The notes beneath the pieces are model-generated. The model saw only the letters and a program-made list of their open reading frames with translations, was not told the origin of the DNA and made no database searches. Below, piece after piece: positions 29,874-37,892 of a stretch of DNA of 64,000 bases. Source of the stretch: an uncultured Lachnospiraceae bacterium (GTDB taxonomy: Bacteria > Bacillota > Clostridia > Lachnospirales > Lachnospiraceae); NCBI GenBank assembly GCA_947176505.1, contig CAMWQW010000002.1, forward strand, positions 62,001-126,000, in the 5' to 3' direction. Position 1 is the stretch's first letter, and the number at the start of each line of letters is the position of its first letter. Position numbers and translations under genes: made by a program.

Positions 29874-31766
29874 TTACTCTTTATCCTTCGGTTCCGTCCT
29901 GTTTTCCCCGCTAAGTTCCGCTTCCAGATCAGACAAATCGTCCGCTAACAATTTTGCTGCTTTCTGTTTTTTACGAACCTGCAGAACCACCACAATTACG
30001 ATAATGACTGCTACCACAACGGCAGCCACGATGCCGATAATAATTCCCTTCTTCGGACCGCTCTCTTCTTCCATCATCATATCGTCTCCCATCATCATAT
30101 CATCTCCCATCATCATGTCTCCGGAAAAATCTTCCGACACATACAATGTAATCGGCTTCTCCGTCGTGGTCACATTCCCCGCATCATCTTCATAGGAAAT
30201 TTCCATCATAATCGTTCCGTCATCCATCGTTGCCGAGATTCCGGTTAACATTACATCTACATTTCCTGTCGCACCGGACTGCAGATTCCCGACAAAAGCT
30301 GATGCCTCGTCAATAGAATCCGCTATGAATTTCACCTGAACATTATAGAGCGTCGTCTTACCCGTATTGTAAATACTGAACATGACATTGGACTGTCCGC
30401 CCACTGTAATATCTGACGGAACAACCTCTGGAATACTCGTGTCAAAACGGCTCTCCTGAGAAATCGGTATAGACACGCTCGCCTTATCCGTTAAATCAAA
30501 CATAACGCCGGCATCATACTTCATATTTACATCCAAAACGTATGGTTTTTGCGCCAAATCGGCTTTTGCCGTCATCTCAATCACGATATCCGCAGATGTA
30601 TCCGCACCAATCCTGTCCATATAGATAGAACTTGCACCGGATGTAGGCAGGAACGCAGAGTAAGTATTCGTCTTGTCCTCCCCTTCCGTAGCCGCCTGCA
30701 TGTCAAAAAGCACATTCGTAACTGCCATATCTTTGGCAGTGTTCTGCACATGTATCGTCAATGTAAACGTGTCACCTGCAAAAACTTGTGCAGGATTCGT
30801 CTCAAACCCGGTCACTACGATACGTGGTTTCGCACCCGTGGTTTCCTGACCGCTCCCTCCGATAATACCGCTTCCCGGCTTACCAATCGTCTTTACATAT
30901 ACCGTAAGTTCTGCCGGCTCCTCGCTACGGATACCCGCTTTGGTATATGAAACATGGAATTTCAGCGGATAGTAACCGCTCATGACATCGCTTCTGACCG
31001 TAAAGTTGAAGGTAAATTCCCTTCTGTTTTCCATGGCTGCTTCTTTCGTCTTGTTACCCGGAATATACGGCTCCGTCTGTAAATAATTCGTCATATCCGG
31101 TTCAAAGGGCCATTCGGAAACAACATTAGATATCATTGGTTCTATAATCAAATCGTTTAATTCTTCCGTTCCGAAATTCATAATCGGAAGCACGATGGAT
31201 ACCTGCTGTCCCGCGCTGACCGTTGGAGTCTGCCAATTATCAGCCACCTGAAGAAACTCGCTCGTAGTCATGGAAACGGTCGCGACGGCAGTGGATTCCA
31301 TATTGGATTTCGTCTGCGCCACAAATGCCCACAGTTCCGTAATCGACATCTCGGTGTTGGCTATGTAATAGACCGCACTGTCGAACACTTTGTGAAGATT
31401 CTCCATCACTTTTGCATCAAGACTGTAGCGTACCTCAAGGCTCTGCATATAGTAGAGCATATCCTCATCCGCTTCCGCCCTATCATCATCGGTGATGATA
31501 GTGTCAGAGGTACGGTTAATGGTATTCGGTGTACTTGTTGTATTGCTGCTGATATTATCCGGAGTACCTTGGTTCTGGTCTGCTCCTGCGTTATTTTCGC
31601 CGGGATTTTGTTCTTCTGCCTCCACATAAGGTATTACTCCCGGCAATTGCGGTATCGGCGGCATCATCAATGCTGCTGCCAGTGCAAACGCCGCCGCAAA
31701 CAATCGCTTCGTCGCTCTCCTCTTTCCTGTGAATTGTCTTAAAGCATTCCATTCTCTCTTCTTCAT
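29874..31766 (-). CDS. Secreted CARDB/S-layer-like protein with C-terminal anchor (adaptor position)
   Basis: About 630 residues. The signal peptide is residues 1-47 (basic start, then AAAFALAAALMMPP), followed by a Thr/Asn-rich linker, beta-sandwich repeats resembling CARDB or COG1361 domains (IVVTGFETNPAQVFAGDTFTL; VPSDITVGGQSNVMFSIYNTG), a Met-Asp repeat (MMMGDDMMMGDDMMME, about 548-563), one membrane helix (about 570-592) and a basic/acidic cytoplasmic tail. The 31976 start is rejected because it would overlap the ATPase gene; ATG 31766 has a GGAG site. It may bridge the permease and extracellular substrates like an adaptor. This is inference from gene order. Confidence 0.75.
   Translation of the reverse strand: MKKREWNALRQFTGKRRATKRLFAAAFALAAALMMPPIPQLPGVIPYVEAEEQNPGENNAGADQNQGTPDNISSNTTSTPNTINRTSDTIITDDDRAEADEDMLYYMQSLEVRYSLDAKVMENLHKVFDSAVYYIANTEMSITELWAFVAQTKSNMESTAVATVSMTTSEFLQVADNWQTPTVSAGQQVSIVLPIMNFGTEELNDLIIEPMISNVVSEWPFEPDMTNYLQTEPYIPGNKTKEAAMENRREFTFNFTVRSDVMSGYYPLKFHVSYTKAGIRSEEPAELTVYVKTIGKPGSGIIGGSGQETTGAKPRIVVTGFETNPAQVFAGDTFTLTIHVQNTAKDMAVTNVLFDMQAATEGEDKTNTYSAFLPTSGASSIYMDRIGADTSADIVIEMTAKADLAQKPYVLDVNMKYDAGVMFDLTDKASVSIPISQESRFDTSIPEVVPSDITVGGQSNVMFSIYNTGKTTLYNVQVKFIADSIDEASAFVGNLQSGATGNVDVMLTGISATMDDGTIMMEISYEDDAGNVTTTEKPITLYVSEDFSGDMMMGDDMMMGDDMMMEEESGPKKGIIIGIVAAVVVAVIIVIVVVLQVRKKQKAAKLLADDLSDLEAELSGENRTEPKDKE
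30073..30117. repeat. 18-base tandem repeat encoding Met-Met-Met-Gly-Asp-Asp
   Basis: Two 18-base units (30073-30090 and 30091-30108), differing at one base, and a partial third. They encode the Met-rich hinge just outside the membrane helix of the CARDB-like protein. Copy number could vary between strains. Confidence 0.85.
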
Positions 31767-31857
31767 CTTTATTCTCCGCTCCCTCTGAAACCTTACCCTT
31801 TTACGATATGTCACACATATCACCCTTATATCCATCCTGTGTATATCGGATGATTCC

Positions 31858-32604
31858 TTATTCTTTCGCCTGAATCTCATCCGGCATATCCATGCCGCGT
31901 CTGTCCTCAATCTCGATAATCTTACCGTCTTTAATGCGAAGAACAATATCTGCAAACCCCGCCAGATAGTTGTCATGTGTTACCATCACTAACGTCTGGT
32001 TTTTCTCACGTACCACTTTCTTCATCAGATTCATTACTTCCACCGAAGTGTTGGAATCCAGATTACCCGTAGGTTCGTCCGCAAAGATAATCTCCGGTTC
32101 CACCACCAACGCTCTCGCCACGCCGACACGCTGCTGCTGTCCGCCCGACATCTGATTCGGACGATGTTTCTTATGGGCTGTCAAGCCTACCAGATGAATC
32201 ATCTCTTCCGCTCTTGCATTGCGCGTCTTCTTGTCTACTCCCTGAAAAGTAAGCGGAAGCGCCACATTTTCTATCGCATTCATAGTTCCCATCAGATTAA
32301 ACGACTGGAAAATAAAACCGATATGTTCCCGTCTAAACGCCACAAGCTGATTTTCAGTTTTGGTTTCCATATGTTCCCCTGCAATCACAATCTCGCCTTT
32401 CGTCGGCTTCTCCAGCCCCGCCAGCATATTGAGAAGTGTCGATTTACCGGAGCCGGATGTCCCCACGATAGAACAGAAATCTCCGCGGTTGATTGTAAAG
32501 CTGACACCGTTTAATGCTCTCACCTTCGTCTCCCCGACCCGGTAAATCTTATATAAATCTTTAACATTGATTACAGGTTCTCCCTGTCCTGTACTCATAG
32601 GCAT
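31858..32604 (-). CDS. MacB/LolD-type ABC transporter ATP-binding protein
   Basis: A 248-residue ATPase: Walker A GTSGSGKSTLLNML (about 40), Q-loop FIFQSFNLM, signature MSGGQQQRVGVARAL, Walker B EIIFADEPTGNLDS and the H-loop VTHD. ADEPTGNLDS is typical of the LolD/MacB/FtsE branch. It energises the permease encoded two genes downstream. The operon order is ATPase, surface protein, permease, lipoprotein. Confidence 0.94.
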   Translation of the reverse strand: MPMSTGQGEPVINVKDLYKIYRVGETKVRALNGVSFTINRGDFCSIVGTSGSGKSTLLNMLAGLEKPTKGEIVIAGEHMETKTENQLVAFRREHIGFIFQSFNLMGTMNAIENVALPLTFQGVDKKTRNARAEEMIHLVGLTAHKKHRPNQMSGGQQQRVGVARALVVEPEIIFADEPTGNLDSNTSVEVMNLMKKVVREKNQTLVMVTHDNYLAGFADIVLRIKDGKIIEIEDRRGMDMPDEIQAKE

Positions 32605-32640
32605 ACCTCTCTGCGTTTCTGTTTCCCACAGATTATCTTT

Positions 32641-34797
32641 CTACTCTTCTTCTGCACCGATTGCAGTCGCCTCCACAACAAACTCCGGTACTTCTCCTGT
32701 ATAAAATCTATAATATACGCCAAACTGGCTCCTGTCATACGGATAAGTCGTATCTTTCTTAAAAGTTATATAAATATCGTAATCACCATCCAACTCGTAT
32801 GTATGGTTCCATGCCGAAGAAAGAAATTCAGGATAGATATGCGGAACAATCTGCGCGAACTCCTCTTCCTCCATAAATGTCTCCGAAATAACCGGAACGC
32901 TTTCGTAGGCATAATCGGAATCCACAACCCAAGTATCCGCCACTGCGACATCTTCGAGAGGCATAATACCATCCTCATCTCCGTCTCCATATATCTCATT
33001 ATGGTAATGCGTAATCGTAATATCCGCAATATCCTCCGGATTTAACTCTATCGGATAGAAAGCTTCCTTAGACTGAAGATAAGCAATCGTATTCTCAAAA
33101 TTATCATATACATCCAGTGTGGTATTAAACCAATTCGGGAAGCTCACATTAATCCGCCCGCAGGGACGGTTATTGATTACCATTGTAAAATCAAACTGCT
33201 CCATATCCTTGACATACGCCTCGCGAAGCTTAAGTGCATCTTCCGCCGGAAGCGCTGCATTAGTAGCTCCGTTGCTGTAAACCATAGCAGTCGCTTCCGC
33301 AAAAGAATCCTGATCTGTCATAATCTGGAAACTTCCCTCCTTGAACTCCTTCGTTCCCATGATTCTGTTCAGCAATTCCTCGTTGCCCGGATTAGCGAAA
33401 TCAACCCAGAAACGTCTCCCTACTTTTCTTCCAGACTTCAGACGGTACAATACGTTAATACATCTCGCATCCGTCATGTCCTCCGCATCTTCCGCTCTTG
33501 CCTTATCGGCTAATGTCAGCACAGCTTCCTTATCCTGCAGATACATGTGCTCTTCAGAAAATTCCGATGTACTAAAATAATTGAAATCTTTATCCCAGAA
33601 CTGTCCGTAATAATCCACGTTAACGGCAATGCTGTCCAATTCATCAACAGACGGCAGATACTCATCATATCCGAACAAATCCAGCTTGAAGGATAAAAAG
33701 ATGAAAACAATCCCCGCAACAGCTATGCCGCTTGAAATAAGATGTTTAAACAGACTCTTAAGATCAAAGTCATAAATAACTTCTATCGCCGCGCAGGCAA
33801 TCACACCGGCGCCCGCCATACTCACTGCCGTCAATATCGCATTGCCATACGCTGCGCTATGTACCCACATACCAAGCCCGATGCCTGCCGGTATGGCTGC
33901 CACCACTTTCAAAAAGGGCTCAATCACCGGAAAAGCTATCGCTTTGCCCGCTGCCTCAGACGGACGCTTTCTGTAACACAGCCATGATACCGCCAGAAGC
34001 ACTACCGCCAGTATAAACCATTTACCATAGTAAGGCAATAGTTCCCCTGCAAGCTCTCTTATCTCCTGAATCTGCTTAAAATCCCACATATTCATATCGT
34101 AATCATAAAGCACGGACAGCTTCGGTTCATGCATCACATAAAACCCTGATACGGTATCAAAAAATGAATACTGCATACTCCCCATCAGCGAATATATAAT
34201 TCTCTCATACAAAATAAGCATCCCGCCGATGCATACCGTTATAAATCTGTTTCCTGTCAGCATTACTGCAAGTATCGTCGTGTGGTATATTACCAAAAAG
34301 AATAACAGATTCCACAAGAAACCAAGACCTACAGCCGCCATCACTGCACCGTTCACCGCACCCTGTACCGCCGCCGTAATGACTCCGATCAGCAAACTCA
34401 CCAATGTAGATGTCAGATAAATTATCAAACCGTTTACATATACTACCGCAAATCTCCGATTCTTATCCACCGGAACGCTGTGATACATATCAACTTTTCT
34501 TCTGTCATAGAGATAAGAAAACCCTTGTATGCCGATGATCACCGTCAATATGATTAACGGTAACAATAAATTATCCTGAAATGCAAGCGCATCCCTTGTC
34601 GCCTGATACAAAGCATTCTGATACTCTTCTTTGGTTCTGTACGACCCTTGTGTATTCCACATTCTGATACGGCTTAAATATACTGTTAATACGCCTACAT
34701 ACATCATGAGCTGCGCCAAGACGGCTATAATCCATACCCAGACGCGTCGTTTATGATTTTCCTTACTGCTAGCCCAAAATGAGTTTCTTGATGTCAT
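32641..34797 (-). CDS. ABC-2-like transporter permease with large C-terminal extracytoplasmic domain
   Basis: A 718-residue protein. The N-terminal half has about ten helices between residues 18 and 365 (starting VWVWIIAVLAQLMMYVGVLTVYL), and the motif YDRRKVDMYHSVPVDKNRRF is typical of Lachnospiraceae YtrB-type permeases. The C-terminal half (about 370-715) is soluble and acidic, probably outside the cell (a DUF6449-like region, from memory). The gene overlaps the ATPase gene by 29 bases, so both are translated together. Expression depends on the GntR regulator two genes upstream. Confidence 0.82.
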   Translation of the reverse strand: MTSRNSFWASSKENHKRRVWVWIIAVLAQLMMYVGVLTVYLSRIRMWNTQGSYRTKEEYQNALYQATRDALAFQDNLLLPLIILTVIIGIQGFSYLYDRRKVDMYHSVPVDKNRRFAVVYVNGLIIYLTSTLVSLLIGVITAAVQGAVNGAVMAAVGLGFLWNLLFFLVIYHTTILAVMLTGNRFITVCIGGMLILYERIIYSLMGSMQYSFFDTVSGFYVMHEPKLSVLYDYDMNMWDFKQIQEIRELAGELLPYYGKWFILAVVLLAVSWLCYRKRPSEAAGKAIAFPVIEPFLKVVAAIPAGIGLGMWVHSAAYGNAILTAVSMAGAGVIACAAIEVIYDFDLKSLFKHLISSGIAVAGIVFIFLSFKLDLFGYDEYLPSVDELDSIAVNVDYYGQFWDKDFNYFSTSEFSEEHMYLQDKEAVLTLADKARAEDAEDMTDARCINVLYRLKSGRKVGRRFWVDFANPGNEELLNRIMGTKEFKEGSFQIMTDQDSFAEATAMVYSNGATNAALPAEDALKLREAYVKDMEQFDFTMVINNRPCGRINVSFPNWFNTTLDVYDNFENTIAYLQSKEAFYPIELNPEDIADITITHYHNEIYGDGDEDGIMPLEDVAVADTWVVDSDYAYESVPVISETFMEEEEFAQIVPHIYPEFLSSAWNHTYELDGDYDIYITFKKDTTYPYDRSQFGVYYRFYTGEVPEFVVEATAIGAEEE

Positions 34798-35674
34798 ATC
34801 CGACTACCTCCGTTTCACTGATAAAAATTTCTTCCAATGACAGCGGAAGCACTTCATAAAACACCGTGTCCACCGTAGCAAATCTGGCTGTCACTTCTTC
34901 CCTTGTCCCTCTCACGGTAAACGTGCGAAGCGAGCCTCTCTGCTCTTTCTTAATCACGTCCATGCCATTTAACGCTTTCATCTCGTCTTCTATCGTAGTA
35001 AACACACACTGTACCTTCTGGATATTGCACTTCATATCTTCCAAATCCTTAGACAGCAACACGCCGCCTTTATGTAACAACCCTACATGATCGCAGATAT
35101 CTTCAAGCTCCCTCAAGTTGTGGGATGCGATCACCGGCGTCATTCCCCTTTCCTCCATCTCTTTGGCAAAAATGGATTTAATGCCCTGCCGCATTACCGG
35201 GTCAAGTCCGTCAAAAGTCTCGTCGCACAGAAGATACTTCGTGTGGGAACAGATACCGAGAATCAAAGCAAGCTGTTTCTTCATACCTTTAGAAAAAGTC
35301 CCTATCTTTCTGCGCTTATCCAAATTAAAATTCTCAAGATATTTATAGAACTCTTCACTGCTAAATTCTTCATAAACGCCACTGTAATACCGCTCCATTG
35401 TCTGAGCATTGGAATTGGCAAAGAAGTACGGCTCGTCCGCAATAAAGAACAGCTTTTTCTTTGCTTCCACATTGTCATACACCGGCATATTGTCCACTGC
35501 TACCGTACCGCTGTCCGGCTTTAATACTCCCGATACAATGCGCAGCACGGTGCTCTTACCGGCTCCGTTCGTACCGATCAGTCCAAACACGGTATTTTCT
35601 TTTATCGTTACACTGACTTCATCAACTGCCTTAATCTTCTCAAAAGTTTTCGTCAGATTATGTATCTCTATCAT
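34769..35674 (-). CDS. ABC transporter ATP-binding protein of the GntR operon
   Basis: A 301-residue ATPase with Walker A GTNGAGKSTVLRIVSGV, signature FSKGMKKQLALILGI, Walker B KYLLCDETFDGLDP and the H-loop IASHNLRELED. A C-terminal extension of about 80 residues (ECVF-like beta segments) is common in ABC-2 type exporter ATPases. It pairs with the overlapping permease. The operon resembles the YtrABCDEF/YtrA-regulated exporters, which in other Firmicutes respond to cell-wall antibiotics; the substrate here is unknown. Confidence 0.9.
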   Translation of the reverse strand: MIEIHNLTKTFEKIKAVDEVSVTIKENTVFGLIGTNGAGKSTVLRIVSGVLKPDSGTVAVDNMPVYDNVEAKKKLFFIADEPYFFANSNAQTMERYYSGVYEEFSSEEFYKYLENFNLDKRRKIGTFSKGMKKQLALILGICSHTKYLLCDETFDGLDPVMRQGIKSIFAKEMEERGMTPVIASHNLRELEDICDHVGLLHKGGVLLSKDLEDMKCNIQKVQCVFTTIEDEMKALNGMDVIKKEQRGSLRTFTVRGTREEVTARFATVDTVFYEVLPLSLEEIFISETEVVGYDIKKLILG

Positions 35675-35692
35675 AGATTCCTTCCTTTCTGT

Positions 35693-36046
35693 CTAAAGCG
35701 CTTCAATTTCCCGGATGAGTTCTGTTTTAGACATACCGATTTCCAGCACTTCTCTTACAAGTGCCAATATCTGCTCGATATACTCATTCTTGCGTCTGTC
35801 TATCAATCCGCTGTCTCCCGATACAAAATTGCCTCTGCCCTTCACAGTATAAATAAATCCCTGCCGCTCCAGCTCTGCATACGCCTTCTGTATCGTGTTC
35901 GGATTAATGGAAAGTTCCATGGCAAGATTCCTCACCGACGGTAGCTGTTCATCGGACTGCAACGCACCCTTTAATATCAATGTCTTATAGCGCTCCACTA
36001 TTTGTTCATATATAGGACGGGTATCTTTATAGTCTATGAGTATCAT
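35693..36046 (-). CDS. GntR-family repressor, YtrA type
   Basis: A 117-residue regulator. The winged helix-turn-helix (about 5-75) contains IYEQIVERYKTLILKGAL, LPSVRNLAMELSINPNTIQKAY and YTVKGRGNFV. The short C-terminal helical pair (about 80-117) is the YtrA-type dimerisation domain without a ligand-binding fold. It is the first gene of the ABC operon, and a 27-base palindrome lies directly at its own promoter, so autorepression is likely. Confidence 0.92.
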   Translation of the reverse strand: MILIDYKDTRPIYEQIVERYKTLILKGALQSDEQLPSVRNLAMELSINPNTIQKAYAELERQGFIYTVKGRGNFVSGDSGLIDRRKNEYIEQILALVREVLEIGMSKTELIREIEAL

Positions 36047-36077
36047 TACTGCTCCTTTCTTCGTGATTTACCTTTTA

Positions 36078-36086
36078 CCCCCCCCC
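36078..36086 (-). repeat. Nine-base homopolymer tract in the GntR leader
   Basis: Nine consecutive C on the plus strand (G in the mRNA) lie between the operator and the ribosome site of the GntR gene. Such tracts change length by slippage and could alter expression. Confidence 0.9.
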
Positions 36087-36098
36087 ACCAACAATACC

Positions 36099-36125
36099 AA
36101 CTGTACTATCAGTGATGGTACAGTT
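36099..36125. promoter_or_regulatory. Palindromic operator of the GntR-ABC operon
   Basis: A 27-base palindrome with AACTGTAC at one end and GTACAGTT at the other; only two symmetric pairs and the centre fail to match. It lies immediately downstream of the -10 box, over the expected transcription start, and is the natural target of the GntR/YtrA regulator. Confidence 0.85.
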
Positions 36126-36154
36126 AGTATACACGCGATAAATAAATATGTCAA
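36126..36154 (-). promoter_or_regulatory. Near-consensus promoter of the GntR-ABC operon
   Basis: TTGACA (36149-36154) and TATACT (36126-36131) on the minus strand, with a spacer of exactly 17 bases. Five of six -10 positions and all -35 positions match sigma-A. Confidence 0.9.
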
Positions 36155-36242
36155 GGGCATACATGGTTCCCCATATACGCCCTCGTTCTTAATGCTATCA
36201 CAATATTTTGCGTCACAGCCTTTATTTTCTGCCGCCCGATTT

Positions 36243-37784
36243 TTATTTCATCAGCAGCGATTTACCCGTCATCTCTTCCGGCTGCTCCATTTCCATCAAT
36301 TCAATAATCGTAGGTACAATATCCGCCAGACATCCGCCTTCTCTCAGCTTGTATGCCGGGTCAGCATTGACGAGAATAAACGGTACCGGATTCGTCGTAT
36401 GCGCCGTAAACGGTGCACCCGTCTCATAGTCAACTAACTGTTCCGCATTACCGTGGTCGGCACAGATAAACATCACGCCGTCCACTTCCTTGATTGCCTC
36501 CACAGCGCGTCCTACACATTCGTCTACTGCTTCCACCGCTTTGATTGCCGCCTCTTCTACACCGGTATGACCAACCATATCCGGATTTGCAAAATTAATA
36601 ATAATCACATCATACTCACCGGATTTAATGCAGCCGACCAGCTTATCACACACTTCATATGCACTCATCTGCGGCTTCAAATCATAAGTTGCCACATCTT
36701 TAGGAGAATTTACCAATATTCTCTCTTCGCCCTCGTTGGGTTCCTCCACTCCGCCGTTAAAGAAAAATGTTACATGCGCATACTTCTCTGTCTCGGCAAG
36801 TCTCGCCTGCTTCATACCATGTGCCGCAAGCCATTCACCAAACGTATTGGTCACTGCAATTTTATGGAATGCTACTTCCTTGTTCGGAATCGTCGGGTCA
36901 TAATCCGAGAAACATACATAGGTAAGATTCAGTCTCTTCTCTCTGTCAAATCCCTTGAAATCATCATCACAGAAGCTTCTCGTAATCTCTCTTGCCCTGT
37001 CGGGACGGAAATTAAAGAAGACTACCGAATCGCCATCCTGAATTGTAGCCACCGGCTCGCCATTCTTTTTCACGACAGTAGGTTTTACAAACTCATCCGT
37101 CTCATCTCTGTCATAAGATGCTTGGATTCCTTCTGTGGCACTTGCTGCCTCTAAGCCCTCGCCTTTCGTCAACGCCACATAAGCCTTTTGTACTCTGTCA
37201 TAGTTATTATCCCTATCCATAGCGTAATAACGACCTGTCACGGACGCCACTTCACCTACGCCGATTTTCTCCATCTCCTGCTCTAAATCTTCCACAAACC
37301 CTTTTCCGCTTGCCGGAGGCGTATCACGTCCGTCCAAGAATGCATGTACATACACCTTACTCAAGCCGTTTCTCTTGGCAAGCTCTAGCAGACCGTAAAG
37401 ATGCGTGTTATGACTGTGCACACCACCATCAGACAAAAGACCGAACATATGCAGCGAGGAGTCATTCTTCTTACAGTTGTTTACCGCATCAAGAAGCGCC
37501 GGATTCTCAAAAAAAGTTCCGTCCTGAATCTCTTTGGTAATCCTTGTGAGCTCCTGATACACGATACGCCCTGCGCCCATGTTCAAATGTCCCACCTCAG
37601 AGTTACCCATCTGACCGTCAGGCAGACCTACCGCCATACCGCTGGCATTGCCTTTCACAAAAGGACACTCTGCCATAAGCTTATCCATCACAGGTGTCTT
37701 AGCCTCCGCAACCGCATTGCCCTGCGTCTTCTCATTCAGACCGTAGCCGTCAAGAATCATTAATACTGCTGGTTTTTTTCTCAT
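36243..37784 (-). CDS. gpmI: 2,3-bisphosphoglycerate-independent phosphoglycerate mutase
   Basis: A 513-residue Mn-dependent mutase converting 3- to 2-phosphoglycerate. The alkaline-phosphatase-type metal motif MILDGYGLNE is at the start, the catalytic Ser is in PDGQMGNSEVGHLNMGAG, the phosphotransferase insert has LSDGGVHSHNTHL and HAFLDGRDTPP, and the second metal site has NFANPDMVGHTG and CADHGNAEQ. Length is typical. The gene is monocistronic; no clear terminator is seen between it and 36160. Confidence 0.97.
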   Translation of the reverse strand: MRKKPAVLMILDGYGLNEKTQGNAVAEAKTPVMDKLMAECPFVKGNASGMAVGLPDGQMGNSEVGHLNMGAGRIVYQELTRITKEIQDGTFFENPALLDAVNNCKKNDSSLHMFGLLSDGGVHSHNTHLYGLLELAKRNGLSKVYVHAFLDGRDTPPASGKGFVEDLEQEMEKIGVGEVASVTGRYYAMDRDNNYDRVQKAYVALTKGEGLEAASATEGIQASYDRDETDEFVKPTVVKKNGEPVATIQDGDSVVFFNFRPDRAREITRSFCDDDFKGFDREKRLNLTYVCFSDYDPTIPNKEVAFHKIAVTNTFGEWLAAHGMKQARLAETEKYAHVTFFFNGGVEEPNEGEERILVNSPKDVATYDLKPQMSAYEVCDKLVGCIKSGEYDVIIINFANPDMVGHTGVEEAAIKAVEAVDECVGRAVEAIKEVDGVMFICADHGNAEQLVDYETGAPFTAHTTNPVPFILVNADPAYKLREGGCLADIVPTIIELMEMEQPEEMTGKSLLMK

Positions 37785-37892
37785 AACTTTTCTCCTTTTC
37801 CTACTATTGTCATTCTATATCATTGCTAAACTACTTTATTATATCAACACAATTTACCATGTTGCCTTATCCTTTTCATAACATGTCCGGAA

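Noticed and set aside
29874..31976. 700-residue version of the CARDB-like protein
   Set aside because: The first 70 residues would overlap the end of the ATPase gene and lack a ribosome site; the signal peptide begins at the ATG at 31766.
36061..36130. CRISPR or riboswitch in the GntR leader
   Set aside because: Only a single palindrome and a homopolymer are present; no repeats or aptamer-like pairing.
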